Assembly: GCA_023417655.1 (NCBI GenBank)
Contig: JAEZFD010000009.1
Span: forward strand, 1-45,482
Reading direction: 5' to 3'
DNA from: Planctomycetota bacterium
Lineage (GTDB): Bacteria; Planctomycetota; Planctomycetia; Planctomycetales; Planctomycetaceae
Length of the DNA stretch: 45,482 nt
Each line of letters begins with the position of its first letter. The first letter of the stretch is position 1. The translations under genes and the position numbers were made by a program. This document shows, one piece after another, positions 8,641 to 17,502 of the stretch. The notes beneath the pieces are model-generated. The model saw only the letters and a list, made by a program, of their open reading frames with translations. It was not told the origin of the DNA and searched no databases.

Positions 8641-8670
8641 ACGCCTGCAGGGCGTGTTCCCTGCAGGCGT
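8641..8670 (+). terminator. Strong hairpin ending the sigma/FecR/cassette 2 cluster
   Basis: ACGCCTGCAGGG (8641-8652) and CCCTGCAGGCGT (8659-8670) pair perfectly over 12 bp around a 6-base loop, followed by the T-containing run TATTCATTTC. This is consistent with an intrinsic terminator 28 bases after the lipoprotein stop. The next gene is on the other strand, so it may act for both. Confidence 0.8.
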
Positions 8671-8735
8671 TATTCATTTCTATATTCAGGATTCAGCCTG
8701 AATTCTTCTCGTCGTGTTCTTCCCGGCGGCGACAC

Positions 8736-9869
8736 TCATTCTGAAGTGAGTCGAGAGAGCAACCAGGCATGGATTGACGCTCCGATCTGTTGATAACCGG
8801 TTGGATTGGGATGAACTGCGTTATCAACAGGGAAGCCGTTGACCGGATCGAGGTTCAGTTCTGTCGGGATCAGATGAATTCGGTTCTGCTTGGCGCGGTC
8901 TCCGCCGAACTGCTCCAGTTGTCGTTCGACGAGCCGATGTTGAATCCGTTTCCACCCCCAACGTGAATACGACCCCTTATAGTTCGCCTGGAAGGCTGAC
9001 TCGCGGGTGTTCGCTGGTGTCGTGATACACAGTCCGATTTCTGCTTCGGGAGCGGCTTCCTGAAACGCCTTCAGCAATGATTCCGCGGACTGAAAGACAC
9101 GGTCGATGGTTTCGTCGGTTTTCTCGATACTATTTGGGTTGGCACCAAAGCAGTCGTTAATTCCGAGCATGATGATAATCACATCCGGTTTCTCTCCCTG
9201 GCAGGCCTCTTGGAAGTATCTCGGAATGTCGAGTTTTGGTTTCTCACCGTCGAGATAGACAAAGGGACTGCTGCGTTTCCGATTAGCGGGATCGGGATTG
9301 GGTTCGTAGTGATTGAGAAATCGAGCCCAGGTCCAGCCTCCGTAACCTTCATGAGCGACGCCCGGAGCTGCGTTTGTCGGTCGGTGTGTTCCTAGCATTT
9401 TCCAGGCAGTCAGGCCTGATTGATCAAGACGCTTCGCGATTTCATTTGGGTAGTGCGTGGCATTCGTCAGACTGTCTCCGACGATCAGCAACGACACGTT
9501 GCGAGGCTTGCTTAATTTCGCGGGGCTGACATGCAGGGTCATGGACTTCCGTCCGAGAGACTTGTCTCCGCGAAAGACCTCAACCTGCCAAGGGTGATCG
9601 CCTACATCAGCTTCAGTGGCGGTGACTGTCCAGCGTTTCGGCTCAGTTTTGCCGAGATCGCTGGTGACGACGAATTTCAGATCGTCGGAATTCTCAGAGA
9701 GGACAATGTTATCGAAGTAGACGCTCATCTCGGCCCCCACTACGGCATAAGCCGTCTTTGGAAGCGTGAGGCGGAGTGCATCCGGATCGACTCCCTCAGC
9801 AAAGCAGGTCGAACCCGGGAGAGCCATTAGCAGCGTGATAACAACAAGAATCTTTCGCAGCACGTTCAT
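8736..9869 (-). CDS. Exported SGNH/GDSL-type hydrolase
   Basis: A 377-residue secreted esterase-like protein. ATG 9869 is chosen over the in-frame ATG 9893 because GGAG lies eight bases before it and it begins directly with a signal peptide (MNVLRKILVVITLLMAL, cleavage near residue 24). Residues 25-120 form an extra N-terminal beta domain. The SGNH blocks follow: G-D-S-L at 131-134 with nucleophile Ser133, a Gly-rich G-Y-G-G-W-T-W stretch, L-G-I-N-D (block III Asn) and D-N-A-V-H-P-N (catalytic Asp/His). Substrates are probably acetylated or esterified carbohydrates. It lies 46 bases downstream of the DUF3050 gene and may be co-transcribed with it. Confidence 0.9.
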   Translation of the reverse strand: MNVLRKILVVITLLMALPGSTCFAEGVDPDALRLTLPKTAYAVVGAEMSVYFDNIVLSENSDDLKFVVTSDLGKTEPKRWTVTATEADVGDHPWQVEVFRGDKSLGRKSMTLHVSPAKLSKPRNVSLLIVGDSLTNATHYPNEIAKRLDQSGLTAWKMLGTHRPTNAAPGVAHEGYGGWTWARFLNHYEPNPDPANRKRSSPFVYLDGEKPKLDIPRYFQEACQGEKPDVIIIMLGINDCFGANPNSIEKTDETIDRVFQSAESLLKAFQEAAPEAEIGLCITTPANTRESAFQANYKGSYSRWGWKRIQHRLVERQLEQFGGDRAKQNRIHLIPTELNLDPVNGFPVDNAVHPNPTGYQQIGASIHAWLLSRLTSE

Positions 9870-9915
9870 CTCCTGAGCTCCAGATGGAAGCATAATTCAG
9901 ATCGTCGAATTCCAG

Positions 9916-10680
9916 TCAGTGGTCCAGTGCGCTGAGAATGCCGTCCCACAGGCGAATGCGAAGTTCGATTGCCTGCAGACCTGCTTGATAGGCCTGTTCT
10001 GCTCGTTGAGAGGAGTCATTAATCAACGCCTGCAGCAGCCGATTTGCTAACGGGCCATGCTGATCGCCGTCCAGGTCAATGTGGCGTTGAAGATAGTATT
10101 CGAATCGTTGGGAATTCAGCCGGGATTCGGACAGCGGCTTCATCAACCGCTGGAACATGGCTGGAATAACATCTTCGCGTCCGAAGCAGAAGACTGAGGC
10201 AACTTCCCACGGTTGTCCGGTGCGAGCCGTCTGCAGGTTGAAGTTCACGAATTCTCGTGTTTCAGGGCGGATCGGTAACTGCTTCAGAACTCGAACGACA
10301 TCCCCCTGCTCTCCTGCAGCGGCGACCAGCGCCTTGATCGGAGCGGTCTCGGCTCCCAGTTCATCCATCGCAGAGAGATACAACTCGAAGTGGCTGACAA
10401 AGCCCCCGTTGCCATCGGCGTCCGATTCTTCCCCCAGTACAATTTCGTTGATGAATCGGGCGACGGACGGATGAGCCGGTGGGCTCCACGGTTGCCGCGT
10501 TCCGCAAAACTCCTGCTGCAATCGTTTCAACAGTGTCATGAAATCCCAGACGGCGAACGCATGTTCCCGCATGAACACCTGCAGGGTCTCAACGGTGCGG
10601 ACTCGTTCGTAAAGCGGGTGGGCCAGCAGGCGGTCAATGGCAGGACGCAGTCGTTCGGCAATCGTCAGGGAGCCGGTCAT
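9916..10680 (-). CDS. DUF3050 family protein (heme-oxygenase-like fold)
   Basis: A 254-residue soluble, mostly helical protein without a signal peptide. It matches the DUF3050 pattern: an N-terminal L-R-P-A-I-D-R-L-L-A-H-P-L-Y, F-M-R-E-H-A-F-A-V-W-D-F-M-T-L-L-K-R-L-Q near residues 36-55, E-I-V-L-G-E-E-S-D, F-C-F-G-R-E-D-V-I-P, and the late Y-Y-L-Q-R-H-I-D-L-D-G-D-Q-H-G-P. The conserved His and acidic residues are compatible with a heme-oxygenase-like or di-iron site, but no enzyme activity is established for the family. The SGNH hydrolase gene follows on the same strand. Confidence 0.85.
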   Translation of the reverse strand: MTGSLTIAERLRPAIDRLLAHPLYERVRTVETLQVFMREHAFAVWDFMTLLKRLQQEFCGTRQPWSPPAHPSVARFINEIVLGEESDADGNGGFVSHFELYLSAMDELGAETAPIKALVAAAGEQGDVVRVLKQLPIRPETREFVNFNLQTARTGQPWEVASVFCFGREDVIPAMFQRLMKPLSESRLNSQRFEYYLQRHIDLDGDQHGPLANRLLQALINDSSQRAEQAYQAGLQAIELRIRLWDGILSALDH

Positions 10681-10977
10681 CAGTGCAGGTCACTTTGCAG
10701 AAGGGAAGTACAGAATCTAAGCGCCGCCGCAGTGTAGGCGATTCCCTGACTTTCTGCAGATCAACGCATACTGGAGTCGCTCAAACAACTCAAAGACTAC
10801 TCCGACCGGAATTCTTGCCAGATTGTGAAGATGAAGAAAAAGTTATCTGAATTTCAGGGAGGCATCATCTTCTCCTGCGAAACTGAAAGAGAACGACCTC
10901 AGGACATTGGGAGAAGCTGATGTCCTGATTTTCAGTGTTTCAATGAAACAGAGCTTTTCAAACAGGGAGAAGAAGCG

Positions 10978-11448
10978 ATGAGAGCCTATCTGCTCGGAGC
11001 ATGGGGAGCGGTTGCCACGATGCTGAGTGTTGGATTGAATGTCGGAATGGCAGACGATGTGCTGCCGGAGGGAGCGAAGCCGCTGTCAGCAATCCTGCAG
11101 CAATTGGAAGGTCAGGGAATTTCACAGATTAAAGAGGCCAATTTCGACGATGGGGTCTGGGAGATCGAAGGGATGCGTGGGGCGAACGGCGTCGACTTGA
11201 AAGTTGATGCAAAACTCGGAACGATTATCCACGAGAAGGCGGACCGTCATACCAACCTGCCACCTAAAGATCAGCTCTCGGTCTCAGCGATCGCCAGGGC
11301 TCTGGAGAACGAAGGCTACGCTCCAATTTATGAGCTCGATTGGAAAACGAAGCACTGGGAAGCGGAAGCGACTTTTAAGAGTCAGCGTCACAAGGTGCTC
11401 GTGAACCCGACGACTGGTAAGGTGATTTCTTCCCGTCGTGATGACTGA
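10978..11448 (+). CDS. Exported protein with two PepSY-like repeats
   Basis: A 156-residue protein with a signal peptide (hydrophobic to about residue 24, A-D-D after) and two PepSY-type repeats. In each repeat a helix (L-S-A-I-L-Q-Q-L-E-G-Q-G; V-S-A-I-A-R-A-L-E-N-E-G) precedes a strand pair containing W-E-I-E-G or W-E-A-E-A and then D-x-K-x-G or N-P-T-T-G-K-V. ATG 10978 follows CAGGGAGAAG, a good ribosome binding site. PepSY domains are thought to inhibit proteases or bind ligands in the periplasm. It is a single-gene unit ending in the hairpin at 11528. Confidence 0.85.
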   Translation: MRAYLLGAWGAVATMLSVGLNVGMADDVLPEGAKPLSAILQQLEGQGISQIKEANFDDGVWEIEGMRGANGVDLKVDAKLGTIIHEKADRHTNLPPKDQLSVSAIARALENEGYAPIYELDWKTKHWEAEATFKSQRHKVLVNPTTGKVISSRRDD

Positions 11449-11527
11449 CGCCAATTGATAAATGCTCCTGCCCGACTTTCGAAATCATTCGGCAACTGAC
11501 GCTCAAATGATCTGGCTGGAAAAGAAC

Positions 11528-11552
11528 GAGCTCCCGTGTCTGGCGGGAGCTC
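11528..11552. terminator. Bidirectional hairpin between convergent genes
   Basis: GAGCTCCCG (11528-11536) pairs perfectly with CGGGAGCTC (11544-11552) around a 7-base loop. On the minus strand the arm is followed by GTTCTTTTCC, and on the plus strand by ACATTTAA. It lies between the PepSY gene and the convergent RclC-like gene and could terminate both. Confidence 0.7.
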
Positions 11553-11583
11553 ACATTTAAGCATTTGGGCGACGGAGCTTCAC

Positions 11584-12180
11584 TCAGTTCTGAGGAGCGG
11601 GTGCGGAACGGGCCATCGCCGAACGAGCCAGTGCTGATCGAGCCGAGTCGGCCATTGTCACGAGCGCGGCTCCCATCATAATGATGTCTTTCACGACCAG
11701 CCGTCCTCGTCCACTCAGATAAGGAAAGCCGTGCTGGGCATCTCCCAGCGGCGGCACCCAGCATTCCGGCGTCGTGATCAGAAACGACAGAGTCACGAAC
11801 GACATGATGAATACGAGAAAGCTGCCGAGCGCTGCAGCTTTCGGGAATACTGGATTCAGGCAGATCAGAAATCCGTAAAGGCAGATGACGGCTCCGAGAC
11901 CATAAGCGAATTCATAGGTTCCGTTCTGCTCATGCCAGGCACGATTCTCGGTGTTCAGGACCCCTTCCGGATTCATGTGCGGCTTGTAGTTCCCCGGATC
12001 ATGGATCAGAAACGACATGAAGGGGCTGTTGGCAACAAAGGGAATGATGCCGTCGGCCTCATAGCGAAACGCTTTCAGCCCGCCGATCCATAGCAGAACG
12101 ACAATCAAGCCAAATCGAGTGACCGTGATTCCGACCCGGTCCATGCGGCTGGCCCATTCCAGCAGTTTCTGTATCGACAT
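11584..12180 (-). CDS. rclC: RclC/YkgB-like inner membrane protein (DUF417)
   Basis: A 198-residue membrane protein closely resembling E. coli RclC (YkgB). Shared stretches include W-I-G-x-L-K-x-x-x-Y-E-A-D-x-I-x-P-F-V-A-N-S-P-x-M-S-F, N-T-Y-G-F-like N-G-T-Y-E-F, V-T-L-S-F-L-I-T-T-P-E-x-W-V-P and L-G-D-A-x-H-G-F-P-Y-L-S-G-x-G-R-L-V-x-K-D, then M-A-D-S-A-R. Four transmembrane helices are apparent. ATG 12180 is preferred to the upstream in-frame start because GGAGAG lies ahead of it. In E. coli rclC belongs to the reactive-chlorine resistance operon controlled by the AraC-family RclR; here an AraC-family gene lies directly upstream on the same strand. The tail after residue 185 is Ala/Ser/Arg-rich and not conserved. 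Confidence 0.88.
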   Translation of the reverse strand: MSIQKLLEWASRMDRVGITVTRFGLIVVLLWIGGLKAFRYEADGIIPFVANSPFMSFLIHDPGNYKPHMNPEGVLNTENRAWHEQNGTYEFAYGLGAVICLYGFLICLNPVFPKAAALGSFLVFIMSFVTLSFLITTPECWVPPLGDAQHGFPYLSGRGRLVVKDIIMMGAALVTMADSARSALARSAMARSAPAPQN

Positions 12181-12261
12181 CGAGAGCTCTCCATCAGTGC
12201 CTGGCAGCGTTGGCACTTACTGTGGCCACGCTCGCTTCGTTGCTGATGCAATTCTCGCAGG

Positions 12262-13164
12262 TCAGGCGTCTTCCGGAATGGACGACGGGACGGAAGGAAT
12301 GGACAAATTGCTCCCACCCCGAATGCGGGTTTCAAACTCGCGGAAATGGAGAGGAGACATTCCGGTCGATTTTTTGAACAGCCGGCTGAAATAGAACACA
12401 TCGTGAAAGCCGACTTCGGCGGCGATCTCTTTCACCGGACGAAGCGTGTGCAGCAGCTGCCATTTGGCATGCGCGAGAATCCTTCCACGAACGAGGTCGG
12501 TCGGAGTTGTCCCGAGATGCTCGCGGACGAGACGTCCGAGTGACTTTGGCGTCAGATGCAGTGCCTTGGCATACTTCGCAGGCGTATGCCAGTCGGCGTA
12601 ATGTTCTTCGACAAGTGAGATGAGTTGCTGTAGCACCGGATGCCGGTAGACGATGGCTCGCGCATCATCATCCAGCGGATCAGCTGACTTCCAGCGTGTG
12701 GCTTCAATCAGCAGGATCTTCAGATACGCCAGCGTCACATCGGTATAAGCAATGGCCTGAGTTCGGGCCTCTTCGGCGATGCTGTCACACAGGCCCCGTG
12801 ATCGCTCCGACTGTTCTTCTGTCTGTGTGAGGAACGGCAGGCCGTAGGGATCCCGGAAGAGAACGCCAGCGCATCCAGCCTCGGCATGAAACGTCTCGAT
12901 GCAAAGGAAGTTGGCATGAAAGCGGATCAGGTCCCCTTTCAATGTCGCCTCTGGGGTGAACTTCAAACGCTGATAGGGAACAACAAACAGAAGTCCCGGT
13001 GCAGAGATCGCGTGCGTGGCCTCATCGACGGCGACTTCCCCTGCCCCGCTTTCGAATCGATAGACACCAAAGCAGTTGGATCGGGCGGGAGCCAACGCCT
13101 TCCCTGCTCTCATCGAGAACTTCTCGATTTCGAATGGTTGGGCGCCATCTTGGGGATCGTACAT
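12262..13164 (-). CDS. AraC-family transcriptional regulator
   Basis: A 300-residue regulator with an N-terminal cupin-like sensor (about 20-150, including A-P-G-L-L-F-V-V-P-Y-Q) and a C-terminal double helix-turn-helix (about 195-285): T-P-A-K-Y-A-K-A-L-H-L-T-P-K-S-L-G-R-L, then V-K-E-I-A-A-E-V-G-F-H-D-V-F-Y-F-S-R-L-F-K-K-S-T-G. ATG 13164 begins MYDPQDGAQ; no strong Shine-Dalgarno is present and the frame stays open upstream to 13320. It lies 81 bases before the rclC-like gene. Several Cys occur in the sensor half, which would suit redox sensing as in RclR, but orthology is inferred from context only. Confidence 0.85.
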   Translation of the reverse strand: MYDPQDGAQPFEIEKFSMRAGKALAPARSNCFGVYRFESGAGEVAVDEATHAISAPGLLFVVPYQRLKFTPEATLKGDLIRFHANFLCIETFHAEAGCAGVLFRDPYGLPFLTQTEEQSERSRGLCDSIAEEARTQAIAYTDVTLAYLKILLIEATRWKSADPLDDDARAIVYRHPVLQQLISLVEEHYADWHTPAKYAKALHLTPKSLGRLVREHLGTTPTDLVRGRILAHAKWQLLHTLRPVKEIAAEVGFHDVFYFSRLFKKSTGMSPLHFREFETRIRGGSNLSIPSVPSSIPEDA

Positions 13165-13222
13165 CGCTTTTGAAATCTGAGAGCCATCTGAACCAGCGCG
13201 GTCGACGGAATCACTTCCGTCT

Positions 13223-13531
13223 TCATTCCGCGAGATCCATTGTCGTCCAGGGACGGGATTGTCGCAATTCGCACGAGAGTTGCCAGACAGCCAGCAGATA
13301 ATCCGCCGTTGAGGAGACAAACGTCAGTATCATCCGCAAAGTGGAAACTCTGAGGAACGATCCACGATCTGCAATGAAATACAGAGCCGTGATCACCGAC
13401 CCGATGCAGAGTCCAAAACCGATGCCATGGACGATCCACTCAGGTCCGGGCTGTTTCAATAACTGGTGAACGGATCGTGCTCTGCCTTGGAACCCGGCAG
13501 CATTGAGAGAACCTGCCTGAAAACTCGACAT
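13223..13531 (-). CDS. Small membrane protein of unknown function
   Basis: A frame of 102 residues from ATG 13531 (open to a TTG at 13573) with two likely transmembrane helices, roughly residues 34-52 (WIVHGIGFGLCIGSVITALY) and 62-80. It ends 58 bases before the AraC start on the same strand, so it may be the first gene of an operon with the AraC and RclC-like genes. No Shine-Dalgarno is evident and I know no family for it. The hydrophobic segments are the main argument for real coding. Confidence 0.45.
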   Translation of the reverse strand: MSSFQAGSLNAAGFQGRARSVHQLLKQPGPEWIVHGIGFGLCIGSVITALYFIADRGSFLRVSTLRMILTFVSSTADYLLAVWQLSCELRQSRPWTTMDLAE

Positions 13532-13760
13532 GATTCTGGCAACCGACTTAGCTGTGAATCCGAACCATATCAATGGGAAGTGATCGGCTAACCCCAGCTT
13601 TGACTGGAGATGGGGCTTGGTGAGGGCGTTTTTACGGAAGTGTTCTGATTTATGGAATTAATGTTGCTGTTAATGATGCCGCGAGATATCGTTTCAATGT
13701 GTACTGATATGACCCGAGTAGCCTGAACAGCATTTTTCACCCTGATTGAGGAGGTGGTGT

Positions 13761-14732
13761 ATGACGGCAAGTCGAAATCGTTCTGCCTTCACGCTGATTG
13801 AGCTTCTGGTGGTCATCGCGATCATCGCTGTGCTCATTGCCCTGCTCTTGCCAGCGGTGCAACAGGCGAGAGAGGCCGCCCGCCGCAGCGACTGCAAAAA
13901 CAAGCTCAAGCAATTGGGGCTTGCCTTGCACAATTACCTGGACACGCACAGCGTCTTCCCGCCATCGACAATCGGTCAGGGAAACTGCGATGGGCTTGGC
14001 ACTCCCAATAACCCAGCAATCAATGGGAATGGACTCGTGCTTCTCCTCCCTTTTCTCGATCAGGGGTCAATCTATCAGAAGCTCGATTTCAACAAGGCAT
14101 TCGATGACTATACGAATCTCACTGTGCCGCTGGCTGGAGGGGACGCAACGACGAATGCCGCAGTGGTGAATCGGGAGATGCCGATCTTCAGTTGCCCCTC
14201 TGATGGCGGGGTCGGGATGTCAGCATCGACGACCTACAATCTCCCCGGCGGCTCAACCGCGCATCGGACGAGTTATGACTTTATCGTCTATTATCAGGAC
14301 TATAACAGGTGCAATTACTGGTCAAAGCTCACGGCGACGACAAAGACCATGTTTACCGATAACAGTAACTGTAAGTCCCGCGACGTCACAGATGGGCTCT
14401 CGAACACTGTGATGATTGCCGAGACACGCAAGCAGTGCTGCGGGAACGGCTCTAATGCAAACTGGGGTGGCCGCGGTTATACACAGAATGGGCTCAGCCT
14501 CAGCCGAATCCGGCCGAACCGAACAGACCGCAACAGTGTTAATTACGATGGTGGAAACAGGGATTTCGCTCCGGGACTCGGGGACTGGAACACCGCTGGT
14601 AGCTTGCATGACGGCGGACTGCAGATCCTCCTCGCTGATGGATCCGTTCGCTTCTTCAGCGATAATGCTGCCGCCACGACCCGTCTGCGACTGGACATGA
14701 TTGCTGATGCTCAGGTTCTCGGAGAATGGTAA
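13761..14732 (+). CDS. DUF1559 pseudopilin-like protein (cassette 3)
   Basis: A 323-residue protein. ATG 13761 is chosen over the in-frame start at 13746 because GAGGAGG (13748-13754) lies just before it. The leader MTASRNRSA is followed by F-T-L-I-E-L-L at residue 10 and A-R-E-A-A-R-R-S-D-C-K-N-K, a small variation on the usual S-Q-C-K-N-N. The C-terminal signature is S-L-H-D-G-G-L-Q-I-L-L-A-D-G-S-V-R-F, where the His-Thr-Gly-Gly of other copies reads His-Asp-Gly-Gly, and the end is L-G-E-W. The body is rich in Asn, Tyr and Cys. A lipoprotein gene follows 94 bases later. Confidence 0.92.
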   Translation: MTASRNRSAFTLIELLVVIAIIAVLIALLLPAVQQAREAARRSDCKNKLKQLGLALHNYLDTHSVFPPSTIGQGNCDGLGTPNNPAINGNGLVLLLPFLDQGSIYQKLDFNKAFDDYTNLTVPLAGGDATTNAAVVNREMPIFSCPSDGGVGMSASTTYNLPGGSTAHRTSYDFIVYYQDYNRCNYWSKLTATTKTMFTDNSNCKSRDVTDGLSNTVMIAETRKQCCGNGSNANWGGRGYTQNGLSLSRIRPNRTDRNSVNYDGGNRDFAPGLGDWNTAGSLHDGGLQILLADGSVRFFSDNAAATTRLRLDMIADAQVLGEW

Positions 14733-14826
14733 CTGATATCACGTGGCACATGGTCGACGCGGTACGGAGTCGTTAAGCCTTTCTCCTCTGTCCTATCCGT
14801 TTTGCTTCTTGATCCGCAGGCTGCCG

Positions 14827-15342
14827 ATGTTCATCAATGGAACCGTTCTTCCGACTCTGATCTCTGGCTTCGTTTCTGTGATGCTCCTTGCGAGTCTGGG
14901 CTGCGGGGGAACAGGAAGTGAAGATGCTCAGAAGTTTACCGCTCAGCTTTCGCCGGTCACGGGAATGTTGTCTCTCGACGGAAAACCGCTGGCTGGAGTG
15001 ATGGTCTCCTACGTCCCTGATTCGCAGGCACAGTCTGAAGGAGAGCTGGCGACGGGAATCACGGACGAGAGTGGGAAGTACACCCTGATGACGTTCATCC
15101 CCGGCAGCGGGAGCAGGTCGGCGGATGGAGCTGTCCCGGGGGCCTACAAAGTGGCAATTACGAAGCTCGTGATGCCGGATGGGACACCTGTCCCTGCTGA
15201 AACCACCGACGCCGACGCGGAAGCGTTGGGCGCCAAACAGCTCCTTCCCCCGAAGTATTCCAGTTTCGAGTCGACCAAGCTGACTGCCGTCGTCAAAGCG
15301 GAGCCCAACACGATTGATTTCGAACTGAAGAGTAAGCCGTAA
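14827..15342 (+). CDS. Small lipoprotein partner of DUF1559 (cassette 3)
   Basis: A 171-residue lipoprotein from ATG 14827; the frame is open to 14743, but the earlier residues lack signal-peptide character. The hydrophobic core (V-L-P-T-L-I-S-G-F-V-S-V-M-L-L) ends in lipobox L-A-S-L-G-C at about residue 26. The CarboxypepD_reg-like domain follows with V-T-G-M-L-S-L-D-G-K-P-L-A-G-V, I-T-D-E-S-G-K-Y-T-L-M-T and a P-G-A-Y-K-V motif. The late L-L-P-P-K-Y-S-S-F-E-S-T-K-L segment is typical of these partners. The stop is only 18 bases from the convergent YfhO-like gene. Confidence 0.87.
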   Translation: MFINGTVLPTLISGFVSVMLLASLGCGGTGSEDAQKFTAQLSPVTGMLSLDGKPLAGVMVSYVPDSQAQSEGELATGITDESGKYTLMTFIPGSGSRSADGAVPGAYKVAITKLVMPDGTPVPAETTDADAEALGAKQLLPPKYSSFESTKLTAVVKAEPNTIDFELKSKP

Positions 15343-15360
15343 CAGTTAAAGGCACTGGCG

Positions 15361-17502
15361 TCACGTGATTGCAATGTGCGCCGACCGCGGTCTCCACAGC
15401 CATCCAGCAGTAAGCAGCACTAACCCGAGGAGGGAGGCAAAGCTCCCCCAATACCAGCTGCGGGGGCGGTAGTTCCAGGTGATCGTCTGACGCTCTGGAC
15501 TCCCCTGCACCTCCACGCAGCGGAAAAGCTGATCGCATTCAGTCTCGGCCTTTCCTCCCGTTGATGCTGGTTGCCATCCCGGATAATTCAGATCGCGAAG
15601 CTGCAGTGTTCCCCCTGACGGCGATGTCAGTTGAATCGACACGGAATGACCGGTGTCCTCGATACTGTGGATCTCCCCTGACCCGCTGATGAACGACGCT
15701 CGTCCCGGCGAGTCGAGCAGCTTGTAGAAATAGAAGGGTTCCTGTCTAGCGAGGGCCCGATTCAGAAACGGGTCAATGACACCCCCGAGTGATTCAACCG
15801 GCCATTGATCCGGTTCCAAGGGCTGCTCTAGCAGAAGATGAGTTACTCCAAAGCGACGCAGTCGCGACACGGCATTCTGAATGGCTGCAGGGTCCGTTTG
15901 TGAGAAGTCGACGCGAATCTCATCAGACTCATAGATCTCCGGGCCGAGCCCCAGATAGACCGGGATCGCAGAGACATTCAGCATCGAAGGAATGTTCTGC
16001 CCCGGTGCATAAAGTCGGGTATTCCCGCCCTGCTCTGTGAAGTACTTCCGCAATGGACTTTCATGCAGATGGTTGATTGGCGGATCGTCGAGCAACGTCG
16101 CATAAAACACCTGCCGCCCGAAAAATGGCCCGAAATGGAATTGATACTGACGCGAGGCGGCCCAGAGGTCGCAGGCGGTGACTCCGAGCAGAAGGCCTGT
16201 GAGCAACGTCATCTCGATCGATCGAAGTGACCATCGGCGCGTGAGTTGGTCGAGGCATGCTCCGGCCAGAATGGCAATCGCGAAGGCTGCAGTCATCGAG
16301 TAACGGCCCGGGCCTCTGAAAAAGCCGAAGCCGGGGACATTCGACAGGAAGACGGTGGGCCAGCCGGTCGCGAAGATCAGGGAAACAGCAATCAGTGCCG
16401 GCCAGCCCCACGGGTTCCGGATTGAAAGCGAGCGTCGCCAACTCGGAATGAGCAGTCCCAGCAGGGCGAGCAGGAACGGAATCAGACCAACATAGAGCTG
16501 TGCCTCGGCCTGATTCGTCGCCATTGGAACCGAAAGGAATCGGCTGGAGAGGAGTTCATCAAAACTTTTCTCGCCGGCGTACCACGCCCATGGCATCCAG
16601 AGTTGAGAGATCGCCACAGGCGGGAGATGGCCGTAGGTCGGGGCGAAGACGTCGTTGACTTCCTGACGCTGGCTGACTGATTTCAGCTCCCATGACTGAA
16701 GCAACTGCACTCCGCTGACAAGAAAGCCACACACAACCGCGACGCCTGAGAAGAACACCCGTCTCCAGTCTGTGCGTGGGACGTTTCGATTCTCGGATGT
16801 GTCATCCTGCTGCGAGGCGATCCGAGGGACCAGCCAGGTGAGCGGAATCATCGTCAACAGTGTGATGAACGCGAGATTGTAATGCCCGGCCAGCAGATCG
16901 AGGCCCAGAAACAGACCCAGCAGCCCCCAATAGCGTCGCCGACCTGTCTGCAGGAAAGCGACGTATGCCCAGAGGATCCAAACATACCAGGCTCCTCCGA
17001 TGATGGCCCATTCCAGGCAGATTCGCGCAGGGAACCAGCCATAGATGAAGGCCGTCGCCGCCAGCAGCGCGCCGGGACCCTTTAACCCCAGTCGAAGCGA
17101 AAGTGCGACCATTCCGGCGAATGCCAGGAGGTAGTGGCCGAGCTGGCTCCAATGGAACGCTTGGTTCACCGAGGCAATGCGGAACAGCAACTGATTCGGG
17201 GGATAATAGGCCGCAGTCTGGCTTTCCCCGAGCACCGGATACCCGAACCCGACCAGCGGGTTCCAGAGCGGAGTCTCACCCCGTGCCAGAGATTCCGAAA
17301 ACCAGACCTTCTGCGGGAAATAATAAGGATAGAGGTCGCCGCCGATGAGACCTCCGCCGTTGCAGAGTGGCCACCAGAACATCCAGAGCAGAAATACAGC
17401 GGTCAGGGCCGCGGCCAGGAAGATTGGCCAGCCGGATCTGACCTCCGCCCAGCGTTCCGGGCGTTTCGGGGGAGTACGTGGCGGTGTCTTCTTTTGCGTC
17501 AC
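15361..17502 (-). CDS. YfhO-like polytopic membrane protein
   Basis: A 713-residue protein with about 11-12 hydrophobic helices and a soluble C-terminal part (about residues 440-690) before a last helix. GTG 17502 is favoured: GGGGAAG lies eight bases ahead, and the upstream frame lacks a ribosome binding site. The N-terminal loop has G-G-D-L-Y-P-Y-Y-F-P-Q and G-E-T-P-L-W-N-P-L-V-G-F-G-Y-P, typical of YfhO/GT-C-type proteins that modify lipids or wall polymers with sugars. The acidic D in G-D-L may be the catalytic Asp. It is divergently arranged with the thioredoxin/protease gene, separated by a 535-base region holding a palindrome. Confidence 0.85.
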   Translation of the reverse strand: MTQKKTPPRTPPKRPERWAEVRSGWPIFLAAALTAVFLLWMFWWPLCNGGGLIGGDLYPYYFPQKVWFSESLARGETPLWNPLVGFGYPVLGESQTAAYYPPNQLLFRIASVNQAFHWSQLGHYLLAFAGMVALSLRLGLKGPGALLAATAFIYGWFPARICLEWAIIGGAWYVWILWAYVAFLQTGRRRYWGLLGLFLGLDLLAGHYNLAFITLLTMIPLTWLVPRIASQQDDTSENRNVPRTDWRRVFFSGVAVVCGFLVSGVQLLQSWELKSVSQRQEVNDVFAPTYGHLPPVAISQLWMPWAWYAGEKSFDELLSSRFLSVPMATNQAEAQLYVGLIPFLLALLGLLIPSWRRSLSIRNPWGWPALIAVSLIFATGWPTVFLSNVPGFGFFRGPGRYSMTAAFAIAILAGACLDQLTRRWSLRSIEMTLLTGLLLGVTACDLWAASRQYQFHFGPFFGRQVFYATLLDDPPINHLHESPLRKYFTEQGGNTRLYAPGQNIPSMLNVSAIPVYLGLGPEIYESDEIRVDFSQTDPAAIQNAVSRLRRFGVTHLLLEQPLEPDQWPVESLGGVIDPFLNRALARQEPFYFYKLLDSPGRASFISGSGEIHSIEDTGHSVSIQLTSPSGGTLQLRDLNYPGWQPASTGGKAETECDQLFRCVEVQGSPERQTITWNYRPRSWYWGSFASLLGLVLLTAGWLWRPRSAHIAIT

